A stretch of 64,000 bases of DNA from NCBI GenBank assembly GCA_018350325.1, contig JAEVLN010000013.1, positions 1,178,001 through 1,242,000 on the forward strand. The letters run 5' to 3'. The stretch is from Globodera rostochiensis (lineage: Eukaryota > Nematoda > Chromadorea > Rhabditida > Heteroderidae). Numbering within the stretch: the stretch's first letter is position 1; every line of letters begins with the position of its first letter. Positions 12,700 through 24,200 of the stretch are shown here, in pieces. A program made the position numbers and the translations under genes. The notes below the pieces were generated by a model. The model saw only the letters and a program-made list of their open reading frames with translations, ran no database searches and was not told the origin of the DNA.

Positions 12700-13998
12700 C
12701 TATAGATTTTTTGGCTTGAACATCGACTCAAGAGTTCCAACATCGTTATACAAATCTCCGCAGGGCCAATCCCAAGAATGCATTTCAGTTTCAGCTTGGA
12801 ATGGCACAAAGTCAGTGGATGAGTTTAATCGGGCTGGTTGATTGGACGGATGATGAGGGAATTCTGATAATGATGATGTGCCCGGCATTGGGGCTTGCTG
12901 AGACGGCATCGCGCTACCGTAATGCAACGATGAGCCTGGTAAATGGTATTTAATGAGACTTCACACAACATTGAGAGAGTCATTTTTGTATTGAGAAAAA
13001 TCTTATCCAAAAAAGGGAATTTAGGCAAATTTAGAAAATGTTTAAAAATGCGCTTTTTACTTTTTTGCTGCATTTTACTAGAGAAAGGACGAACGAGATT
13101 CTTCGAGATTTTTTTTTGTGATTTTTCAATGATCTGGAACGTCGATCGATTATTTTTTTGAGAACATAATCCTCAAGTCCTTTCTCTAATTTTTACCTTT
13201 CGATGCGCTTTTCGATGAGCTCGGCTTTCTTGTGTTAACCACCGACTCAAGAGTCCCATCACCATTATGCAAATCTCCCCCGAACCAACTCGAAAAATGC
13301 GTTTCAGCTTGGGATGGCACAAAGTCAGTGGATGAGTTTAATGGGGTTAATTGGTTGAACGGATAATAATATGACGATGCTTCTGATAATTGTGTGTCGT
13401 GCATTAACGCTGGAAATTGGGGGGCTGCTTGCTAGTACGCACCGGACAAACTCCTGTATGGTTTACATACACTACCTGGCACCGATTTGATGATTTCTAA
13501 GTGTTGGCGTAACAACAAATTTTGATAGGCACGCGATAAGAAATTTTCTGTCTCCGCCGTTGAATTTATCTGTGCCCGCAGGCGACTGCCACCACCATTC
13601 TAAACCGTAAAAGTTGTTTTAAGTGATTTTGAGCCTGGGAGCTCAGATCCATATTTACCCTCTCTAGAACTGACTTTTACAAATAAATACTCTCTATGCC
13701 GATAAAGAGAACTACCAAAAACTGTTTTTTCAGGCAAAGTATTATGTTGTAGCAAAGGTACCTTCTCTTCTTTAAGTTTGTTTAGGTATACATACAGCAT
13801 AGCTAGGCTTATTTCGAGTTTTATTTTTTTTAACGCTTTTAGCAACTCTTGCACTTTCTTAATTTGTTTATTATTAAACTGTTCAACCAAAAACATAGCA
13901 TGAGGATCAGCTTTGAATTCTTCAAAGCTAATGCAATAGCCATTTTTTAGACAGCAACACACTGTCAGAGTTAGCAAATAATAAAGTAATGCACGCAT
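12700..13998 (-). CDS. Orphan secreted protein with duplicated C-terminal unit (spliced)
   Basis: I do not recognise a family. The ATG at 13998-13996 opens a classic signal peptide (MRALLYYLLTLTVCCCLKNG), followed by a charged, predicted-helical region (FNNKQIKKVQELLKALKKIK). The first exon can run to a stop at 13600 (132 aa). It can also splice to AATGGTGGT at about 13600 through a phase-0 donor after FVK. Three later exons join cleanly. NSTAETENFLSRAYQNLLLR...SVPGS ends at a GTATGT donor (phase 0). The next exon begins QAAPQFPAL and ends SASK with donor GTAAAA (phase 1). The last exon starts SSLHYGSAM and stops with TAG at 12702-12700. The last two exons are diverged duplicates sharing LNSSTDFVPxQAET and GDLxNxxGTLES. 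The signal peptide and lack of a known fold fit a secreted, possibly gland-expressed protein. ATGCCA occurs at 14104-14109, about 100 bases upstream. Linking exon 1 to the rest is the weakest step. Confidence 0.55.
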
Positions 13999-16205
13999 CC
14001 TGAAAAATATTTATTGGAGGAATTATATAAAATGCTCTAGACGCAGGCCAGCAGTCCGCGTTTATTCGGAGAATCACTGGCGAAAACCTGCGCGCAACAA
14101 TGAATGCCAGAAAATATGACTTTGGCCAAAATGTGGCTAACGCATTTTTAACTGTTACCACCATAGAGTTGGATAAATTATATAAAAATCTTCGTCATTG
14201 CATGTGACTTTCTTTTTAAATAATAATGTTTTTCTTTGTTTAAAATCGATTTTTCATGGATTTATTGAAAAAATTTTATATCAAAAGGTTGGAAATTTTG
14301 TAGGAAGTAAGTGGTTTTAAAAGTTTTAGTAAATTAAATGTCTTGGTCTCGAGTCTCGGAGTCAAGTCTCGGTATCGGGGATCTTTTGTTGGACTATTAA
14401 CCCGGGTTATTTTGTTTTTTGTCGGTTGTGAGTTGCTGCGGTTGCCAAAAATAGCAGAAAACTAATTGCCTTTTTTAGAAATTTCAAAAAAAAATCAAAT
14501 TTGAATCAAAAGTTCTAATGGGAGACGACTAAAAACGCTTTTACGGCTTAAATTTCAAAATCTGAAAGTGCTGCCCGAGTCAAAATGTGCGTTAATCCTT
14601 GGCTTGGCATTTTGTCAATAGAAAAACTAAGAAAAAAAATTATTAAATCTTGTTTAATTTTAGTGGGAATTTTTGACGTCATCATTCTAGTTTTTTTTGA
14701 AAATTAAATTCCAGTAGTGTCACACGTAATTTTTGCAACAAAAAAAACTAAGCCAATCTCATACACCCTAAGGCATGTAAACAGCTGTCCTAAACACTCA
14801 TTTTTGCCTCTGTGCCGTGGGCTGGCGGCTAGCGCTTTCCCCGAAGGGCACAATTATCCCATCAAAATGTTCCTTTCGGCAAAAACAACGTCCGCCTTGG
14901 GCCAAATTTTCAGCTTCCTACCAGGCCCTAGGGACTTGAGAAGGGTTTGTCCAAAAATAATTTTATTACCGAAAGCACTCAGTGGAGCCTGAACATTTTT
15001 TGGACAAAAACCTCCATTTTTTTTTGATTTTTCGACATAATATTTTACTTTTAAATGTTTTCTTATTGATTACCCCAAGGGCACTTCCCGGCATTTAATA
15101 AACATTTGAATTGGCGCCATTCATCTTTTTTTGGTGAATTTATTATTCAACTTCTAATGAGCAGCACTCAAATATCCCATTCCATAGCCAATCTGTCAGT
15201 CAAAAACATATTGCGCACTTATGGCATTTTCTAAAAAAATTTTTGTTTATTAAAAGAAAATTTTTATTGAAAATCAAATTTTGTTAAAATTTTTTGGCAC
15301 TAAATATTTTGCGTTGCCAAATTTTCCGCTTCCATTGTAGCGTAATACGCATACAAATAACCTAATTATTGAGCCATTTATTCCCCTTCTTTTTAGCGCA
15401 CATTTATGGCATTTTTTCACAAAAAATGCAAAATTTTTTGCAATTATTTTTGCAAATATATAAAATTGTTAAATTTTGGTTAAATTTTCGAGCTTGCTCA
15501 ACTTTGTTCTTATTGACCATTTTCGAGGCATTTTTTAGTGCAATTTTTTTTGTTTATAAATTTTGTGCAATTCAAAATATTCCGCAAATGTTTTTATTCC
15601 GTGTTCATAAATGGCCAATTGTTCCACAAAGAATTGGTCCAATTTATATAACGTATTATTTTCTCATCCGTGGTTTATTACGATAAAATATTTTAATTTT
15701 TTTCAATGTTCCATTTTATGCAAAATCATTTTTATTAACTTTAAACATTTAGAAACATTTACCAAATTGTATTAATGCGTTTTTTGAATCCGGCGGCACT
15801 TGTCAATTTCGAAATGATGGGCACTTCGGAACTGATCAGGCTCTCTCTGTTGATCAGATTTATTAAAATTGAATCCAATATTTCTATCATAATGTGCAGG
15901 ATTAATTAATATTTAAAAGCCAAACTTTGCAAAATTTGTGGTTGGCCTGACTAGGAAACGGTTAAAGCTCTAAAAACCTCAAATTATGGCACCAAAAACT
16001 AAAATATGCACTAAAACTGGCACTTTAATTTTAAAATATAATTAAAGATATGGCAAAAATCCAATTTTAGGGGGTGTGTTTTTCAAAAATTACCAAACTT
16101 TTATATGCACTAAAATTGCTATAAAAAAAAAATTTAAATTATCAGAATATTTTAGCAAAAAAAATAATTGCATTATTAAGTTTATTTCATTTATTCCAAT
16201 TTCAG
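13999..16205. other. Intergenic region with unresolved 5' end of the GPCR gene
   Basis: The head-to-head spacer between the orphan secreted gene (-) and the GPCR (+) holds no confident gene up to about 15300. The stretches 15369-15683 and 15760-15880 stay open on the plus strand and are Phe/Leu-rich. One reading gives FESGGTCQFRNDGHFGTDQ, which could be an extracellular N-terminus for the receptor. No join with matching phase to the TM1 exon could be found. Confidence 0.4.
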
Positions 16206-18181
16206 CTGCTTTTTGTTGTTGTACGTGCAGCCGCTGCTTTGCATTGTTGGCATTCTATTCAATTCAGCGTGCCTTGGCATTTTTGTGATGGTGTGGAACA
16301 ACCGTCAATATTATCGAAAAACAGCGCTGGTTCGTTTTGTTAAAAAATGTGATTATTATTATTATTTTTAATATTTTATAGATTTTTTATTTGGGCGCTG
16401 TCTCCGTGTGTAGCATTGCGCAGGTGAACAAAAAGATTTTGAAGAAAAAAACTGAATTTTTTCTTTTTTCATTAATTTAATATTTTTTTTTGTCTGATTT
16501 TTCATACATTTATTTATATTTCTATATTTATAATATTTTAAATAAATTTTTACCTTTTTTTTAAATTTTTGAATGCAAATAAACAAAATAAAAATGTGTT
16601 CCATTCAGCTTCTTCTCAGCTTCCCCGTCATTGTGATGCCTGGTGTTGAGCAAGTCCGGCACAAAATTTTTTGAAAATTTTTTCAAATTTACCAATTTTT
16701 TTATCCGAAAGTTTATTGACGATGTTAAATACCCGGAGGAGGCACGGGTGATCAACGATTTCAATGTGCGGGCTGTCAAAATGTTTTACCCACTTTTGAT
16801 GGCGGCAAATTATGTGTAAAAAAATTTGTATTTTAACAAATTTTTTTAAAAATCATTATTTTATTATATTAGCTCTATTTGGCTGTTGGTTTTGGTGTGT
16901 GCCCATCGCTTTCACTCCATTTGTCACCCGAACAGCATTTGGAAGGGTCGGCTTCAATTTGTTCGCCACAGCAAATTATGCATTTTCATCGCCATTTTTG
17001 CTGCAATTGGTTAAATATTATTAAAATTTTATTAAATTACAATTAATTATCTTAAATTTTTATTTAAAATTTTTTTTGAAGCTGTCAACGCCATTCGATG
17101 GTTTGAGATGGAAAAAATTGGCTCAAAAAGTTTGGAAAATGGGCAACTCATTGACAGTGAACTTCGTCTGTCCCTACTCTATAATATAATTCAGGAAGGT
17201 TATTAAAATTTCCAAATTTTTTAATGTTTCGCAAAAAAATGTAACAATTTTTCACTTTTTTAAGCCTCCCCCTAAAATTTTTAAACAATATTAGGCCTCC
17301 TATATGGCCTGGCCGTGTACACTGTACCAATGTGTTTGCTGGTTTGGCTGAATTACAACACAATGCGCATCATCACCGAGTCTTCGGAACGCGTAAAAAA
17401 ATTGTTTTTTTTTTGCCTGAATGTCCTTTCAAATTTAAATTAAATTATTGCGGAATTTTTTTGCTCAAAATTTTACAGCGCCAACAATTTCAAAGTCGTA
17501 TGCCAGCCGAGCACCGGACCGCACTGATGACAATTTGCGTGTTTTGCGCGTTTGCCCTATGCACAACGATGGCCATTTCGTTGCGTCTTGTGATGTAAGT
17601 TTTTTTGGAAATTTTATTAAACTATAAGTCTTTTTCTTATAAATTCACAAAAATACAACAGCTCCCACCCCCCGTCACCCCCCCCCCCTCTAAATTTTAG
17701 AATTGAGCACCAATAGATCTTGAAAAATCACGTCCAAGATCTCGATAGTCTCGACGAGATCTTGATTGGCCCGGGCTTTAATTCCAAGTAAAAATTCAGA
17801 CATTCTACCCCCCCCCCCCCGCCCTCCCCCTTATTAAACAAAACAAATTTTCGTAAATTTTTTACCAACGTTTCCCAACTCCACAGAATCGTGGTCGGCA
17901 ATATGTTTGAATATGCCGAGTTTGCCTGGTTGCCTGACGTCTCCAACTTGTTGATGAACATCAACACCATCGTCATGCCAATTGTATTCTTCATTTTCAC
18001 GTAAATTTAATTTCATTATTTATAATAAAAGAGCATTTTTTAATTTTTTTGGATTCGAAGAATAATAAATAAATAAATTATTTTGTTTATTTAAAAATGA
18101 AGGCGCGGCTTTCGTGACCTTTTCTTTGCGCTGCATCATCGTCCTACAAACACCAATGCCCTTTTCAAACTGCCCAAGTGA
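16206..18181 (+). CDS. Rhodopsin-family peptide GPCR, FMRFamide-receptor-like (5' end unresolved, spliced)
   Basis: The exons encode seven membrane helices in order. TM1 is LLLYVQPLLCIVGILFNSAC followed by MVWNN. TM2 is FYLGAVSVCSIAQ joined to LLLSFPVIVMPGVEQ. TM3 is VKMFYPLLMAANYV joined to SIWLLVLVCAHRFHSICHP. TM4 is KLCIFIAIFAAI. TM5 is LLYGLAVYTVPMCLLVWLNYN. TM6 is RTALMTICVFCAFALCTTMA. TM7 is DVSNLLMNINTIVMPIVFFIF, followed by RRGFRDLFF and a short tail with TGA at 18179-18181. The TM3 end (WLLVLVCxxRFxxICHP) and the TM7 start (DVSNLLMNIN) resemble nematode FMRFamide/neuropeptide receptors. The usual D/E-R-Y/F triad reads H-R-F, and the TM7 NPxxY is absent. Function would be neuropeptide sensing at the plasma membrane. 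The start codon was not identified. Confidence 0.85.
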
Positions 18182-21100
18182 CGGCACCGGGATGCGAAAG
18201 AAGAAAAGTGCCGTCGTTGGTTCAATGCAAACAAACTCAATTGCGCGAAATTACAAATTGGTAACTAAATGCCACATATTAGCGCATTATTGAATTTTTA
18301 AACCAATTCCCATCTTACCGAATCCACCAAAGTTAAACAAATATTTATTTTTGTGTTAATATTTGTTTTGCTCTTGAACACACCGCGTCTTTTGGTGTAT
18401 TGATTGCGCTTAAATTTGAATGGCCTACCAATTTGTCACCCTTTTGAATTGAATTTTGATAGCAATTCTCATTTTCTTCAATTTAGCGCAATTTTGACTA
18501 TTTTGCATTCAAATTTAGCATAGTTTGAATTTCCAGCCAATTCCCTATTGCAATTTTTCACTTGATGGACGGACGGGGGGGGGGGGACACTTCACCAGCA
18601 GCAGCTCACTTCTTCACTCGTCCGCAGATGTTCCAGCACCGCCCCAAAGTTTGTCACAGGCCGATCGAAGAATTGCGGAGGGCAAACTTTAAGTATCGGC
18701 GGCCATTCATTTCTTTTTTCTTGCCGTTGTTCGCAGAAAAAAATCAACGATTTTATACATAAAATAATCGTAATTTATATACCACAATTTTTTTTCTCAC
18801 TGGTAAAATTTGGTTGATTTTAAAATTTAGAAAAAAAAATTTCAATTATTATTCGGTTACAATGCACACCTGCTCTAAAAAGGTTTAATGTTCATGCATC
18901 CATATTTGGGTGCAAATTTGCGCTGCATGCATGCGTGCACGAGCGGGGTAGGGGTCTAATAACGCGCTAATTACAACTCGCCATTTCTTGAATTAAATTT
19001 CTCATATTTCACCACCAAAAATTTCACTTTTGCGTTTTTGCGCGCAAAGATTACAAAAAAATTTCAAGGAAATTTTCAATGAATTTAAATTTGTAATTTT
19101 TTATTTTATTATCAAAATGTCTCAACCCAACCAATGAAATGCTCTCTCTTATGTGTACTATTTATTCATTAATCGACTTCCCCCCTCCCCCGTCGAACAT
19201 ATAAAATGACCTCGCGGTCAGCATTCTTCCAAGTCCATCCCCTCCCCCAACCCCCCCCCCCCCCATCTTAACGGACATCGTCACCACAATCATCATCATC
19301 GTCAACAAATAGGGTAAATGTGGTGGTCTGGCTGTGCTCGCAGGCAATTCCCAGCAACCCCAGCGATTTTGCCGCGGCATTTAATTGACGGGCCACTTGG
19401 GCAGTGCTCGTCCCCCGTTTTTCCCCGATAAAGTGGGCAGTGATTTGATGGGCCGGCATTATAAATGACGTGGACGGGAGACTGTCAACGTTGCTCCGAA
19501 ACAAATTTGTCTGGATTATTGAAATGCCATTGTTCGCGTTGGTTTGTGCCACGACATTAAATTAGGCATTTATTGCCGATGACTAGGATTGCCCCCCAAT
19601 TCCTAAACGACGTTTAATACAAAGCATACACTGATTTCCTGATTGTATCTTTGCTATTTATTGTATTTCACGTTTCGCTCTTAAACGAAGTGTTGCTATT
19701 CTGATTAAAAATTAAAAAAAAAATCCCAAAAGCCATTTGCCCCAGAGGGGAAACTTTGGCCAAAATCGATTTTCTCGACATTAATTATCGGACTCATCCA
19801 CAACGACCCTCCCCTCCTATTTTCCAATCTTCCGTTCCCCCAATTTATCTTCCGTCGATTATATTTTCGCCCTCAGCATCAGCAGAGGGGGGGGGGCCAA
19901 AGGGGCAAAATCCGAGAGAGAGAAAAGATCAATTATCGCATAAGGATCGCCGAAGAATTTGCAAAAAGTTTAGCTTTTCAAGATTCGTCCTAAAATTTTC
20001 TGCAAATTTTTGAACCCTTGAATTTCGAAAAGCTTGTTTCTCGTAGAAGATTGCTTAAAATTAAGGCGCTCTCAAGAAATTTTTGTGAAAACCAAAACAC
20101 TTATAAAATTCTGAAAATGTTTCACAAAATTTACCGAAAAAATCAAGGTCCTTTAACAAAAAATTTGCTGAAACTAGGGTATTTCAGGTTTTTCTAAATT
20201 AGTAAAAAAAAAGAAAGCTTTCTGAATTTCGATTAACTTTAAGAGTCTCTGGGCTCGTGTCCAAGTGCCGCAGCATCTCCGACTCCCGCACCTGTTGTGC
20301 ACACACCAACACTTCCCCTCCAGCCAGTGTGCCCCCCCCCCATTCCTTAACTGAGCCCCATCAGCCGGCCGGTGTTGGGCCTATACAAATGCGGCGGACA
20401 GTCCGTCCGTCCGCCCATCGTCCCCTCGGGGGTTATTCACCCCCCGCACATTTTACCATTACCGCCACTGAGCGTCTTAATCGATACGCCGAGCAGTGAT
20501 GGTGGGGGGGGGGGCGAGGAGTTTAGCGGCCCTTCACCCCTCCGGGGAAAGAAGACGGACGGAAGAAGGATGAGGACAACACCTTTCCGACTCTCCGAGT
20601 GAAGAAGTCCCCCCCCCCCCGAAGGGTTCGCGTCGTCCACACCCAACTATCTATCGTTTTGCTTGCGTCCCCTACGGGGATGCGGATGGTGGATGTGACC
20701 TTGCATATTCCTCCAAGCAAAAGCGAAGGGCCACGACCCGACGAGTAAATTTGCATCCGGCTGAATTGGCCAAATGATGTTTTTGTCTTTGCCAGACTAA
20801 AAAAGATCTCCTATCCTACTGTACATTTAAAAAGTTTCCCTCTGTAGGTCCTCCCCCCCCCCGGGTGGGTGGGGGCGCATGCAAAAACATTTGGCAAATG
20901 TCAATACAATTAATCTTTCTTTTCTCAAGCTTCATTCGCTATAAAAAATCTCATTTCCATTTTCCCCGAATTTCACCATCCATCAGATCAAAGATTACAT
21001 TTCTGATCAAGTCCCAATGCTAGGAGCAGAGCGATCTTTTCATAAGCACTCCGATAAATGGTTAAATATCCTGGGAAAGTTATAATTTCGCTGTTTATTT

Positions 21101-21277
21101 GATCAGTTTAACGCGATCGAGACACTTTTTTAAATGTTGTCGTTAAATATTTTAAAAACTATTAGTCCCATTTTATTTTTATTTAAATCAATAAAAACAT
21201 TGAATATTTAGGCACGGCTTAATACAGAACTTACATAATATTGCGCAAATTTAAATTATCTCATTTGCGCCGGTGCC
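18182..21277. other. Intergenic region with G/C homopolymers upstream of laminin beta
   Basis: No convincing gene is seen. Long homopolymers recur: G-runs near 18575, 19890 and 20506, and C-runs near 19250, 20331, 20610 and 20850. Several open frames around 20250-20760 are driven by these C/G-rich stretches. A minus-strand open stretch (19271-19552) reads like protein (containing GEKRGTSTAQVARQLNAAAK) but has no matching family or clear exon partners. The last few hundred bases should contain the laminin promoter; no specific element is claimed. Confidence 0.5.
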
Positions 21278-24200
21278 ATGGGTCGTCTGATTGTGAGGAG
21301 GAGGCCTTCAATGTAAAAATAAACATAATTTTAATAAAAATTTTAAATTTTTTGAAGGCTTGCCCTACTGATTTTCTGCCTTTTGCCCAATTTTTCTGAT
21401 GCACTCTTTGAGGACGAAGACTCGTGCATGGACAGGTCCTGCTACCCGGCCACAGGAAATTTGCTGATTGGGAGAAAGTGAATTTTTATCAAAAAATTAA
21501 TTTAAAAATTTTAACAACTTTTAAGACAAAAACTTCATGCCACATCAACATGCGGTAAATAGAAACAATTATAATTAATTAGAAATGGTTTTCAATGTTC
21601 AAGGACTTCGAAAACCGCAACAATATTGCATTGTGTCACATCTGGAAGATGATGTAAATTAAATATTTTTATTCATTAATTGCATCTTTTATTTGTTAAT
21701 TTTAATAATTAAATTAATTGAGCATTTTAAATTTTTTTATCAAAATAGAATTTAAATTATTTTGTTTTAGTTATTAATCTTAAATAGCAACAGCATCATT
21801 AATTTTTTTTTTTTGATTTCTTGCATTTTAGACAAAATGCTTTTGGTGCGACTCACGACAGCCATGGTCGTCGGGTACGAAACATTCACTTTTTGTCAAT
21901 ACTAATAGTTCGGCCGGGCAGGTGCCCGTGACCGACCGGGTCCCAGTTGATTTTCCGAACCCTAATTGTCAACGATAAATAAAAATATAAAAAATAAGGA
22001 ACGATTTTTAAAAAAATTTTAATTAAGAAAACAAATTCTGTATTATTTTATTTATTTTTTATTTTAAAAATAAAAACAAATTTTGATATTTATAGGCGAA
22101 ACCGGCAAGCGCAGTCACCGCATCGAGAATGTCGTGTCGGAGGTGAGGATTTAAAAAATTGTTTTTTTATATTTTTGTTTTATAGAGTTATGAGGAGCGC
22201 ACCCGCAACTGGTGGCAATCCGAGAATGGACAACAGGTCGGAGTTTTGGAATTTTTAAAAGCGTTAATTTAGTGTATTTTTTGCAATTTTTGGCATTTAA
22301 TCAATTTTGAATTAATTTTTGGCAGAATGTCTCCATCCGACTGGACTTGGAGGCCGAATTCCACTTCACTCACCTGATCATGATCTTCCGATCGTTCCGT
22401 CCAGCCGCTATGTTCATTGAGCGTTCCAAAGACTTTGGCAAAACATGGTGCGAAAATTTGAAGTTTTTTTTATATTTCTCCAAATTTGTGAACTCGACAT
22501 TAAAAATTTATGGCAATTAGAAGACCGGACGGGATCGACATTTAGTAAGGGATTCCGATGCCGAAAAATGGGTTGGCCGGTCTTAATGGCAATAATGTTA
22601 ATATAATTTTAAAGCCAAATCTTTAAGGTCCATTTACCGTTACTTTGCCTCCGACTGCTCATCTTCGTTCCGAAAGTATGTTTTTTTGCATAATTTCAAT
22701 TATATTTCGCTTAAAATTATTAATTAATTATTTTATTAAATTTGTTGCAGAATTCCCGAAGGGCCTCCTAAGAATCACAGTGACATAATCTGCACCAAGA
22801 AATACAGCGGTGTTGAGCCATCCTCCGGAGGCGAGGTGTCTGTCTCAACAATTTTTTTTTGAGAATTTCATAAATCATTAAAGTATAATTTTAATAATTA
22901 AAATTGTTCAGTTGGTTTACAAAGTGATTTCGCCGCACATCCCCACCGAGGACCCCTACGCTCCCGAGATTGCGGAACTGCTGAAAATCACCAATTTGCG
23001 CATCAATTTCACCAAATTGTTCACGTTGGGTGACGACCTGTTGGACTACCGGCCCGAAATTGACGAAAAATATTGGTCAGAAATTTTGTTTTTTTGGCAA
23101 TTTTGTATGGAAATTAAGATTTTTTAATAATTTTTAAAATGTTTTAGGTATGCACTTTACGAATTGGTGGTCCGAGGCTCCTGCTCCTGCTACGGACATG
23201 CCCGACGATGCGTTTCCGTGGGTGATGAACCAGCGCATGCGGCAAAGTGCTATTTTTTTAAAACGATTAAAAATTTCAAAACCCCTAACCAATCAAAATT
23301 TTCAAAAAAAAAAAATTAAATCTAAATTTCAGCCTCCCCGACATGGTCCATGGCCGTTGTGAATGCACGCACAACACAAAGGGGCTGAATTGTGATCAGT
23401 GCCAGGTGCTGCTTTTTTTGAATTTCATAATAATATTTATAAAATATTTTTTAAAAATAAGGACTTTTACAATGACGCGCCATGGCGACCCGGCATCGGC
23501 GAGCAGTCCAATGAGTGTCGTCGGTGCGAATGCAATGACCATGCCTCGAGGTATTTTATTAATTTTTAAATTTATTTTTTCTTAAATTATATAGGTACGT
23601 TAATAAAAAAATTCTTAATTTTATGTGTCATTTTGATTGGGCCGTCTTTAATGCGTCCGGCTACGTCTCTGGCGGTGTATGTGACGATTGTCAGCATAAT
23701 ACGCAGGGAAAAAATTGCGAGCAATGCAAGCCGTACTTCTACAAGGAACCACAGAGGTGAAAATATTTTCTAATTAAAATAAAATTAATATTTTCTCAAT
23801 TCAAAACAAATATTTATTTATAATTATTGTAAAATTAAAAACCATTTTAAATTCCTCAAAAGATAGTTCTAAATTTTAATTAAAATAAATTAATCTAAAT
23901 TCTCAAAATAAATTTTTTTATTTAATTATTGTAAAAATAAAAATAATTTTAATTCGGCAAACATAATTCAAAATAATCTCATTTATTTTTGCTTAGCTAA
24001 AAATTTAATTTTAATTTAAAAGTATTTATTTTAAGGTCCATCCGGGACCCATATGTATGCCGACCGTGCCAATGCGATCGACGTGGCTCCAAAAATGAGG
24101 GCATTTGTGTGGGCGAGGAGGACCCGCAACGACAATTGGTGGCCGGACGATGCTACTGCAAGGACCATGTGGAGGGACAAAAGTGGGCGAATTTTATTAC

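Noticed and set aside
14717..14992. Plus-strand 91-codon frame upstream of the GPCR
   Set aside because: GTG start, no family, not linked to receptor exons. It shares only a loose word (GTCCAAAAATA) with 10742-10752.
19271..19552. Minus-strand open frame reading GEKRGTSTAQVARQLNAAAK
   Set aside because: Begins with GTG, has no recognisable family and no adjoining exons in phase.
20257..20602. Overlapping Pro/Arg-rich frames near the laminin promoter
   Set aside because: Generated by C- and G-runs; frames overlap on both strands and none has a coherent start.
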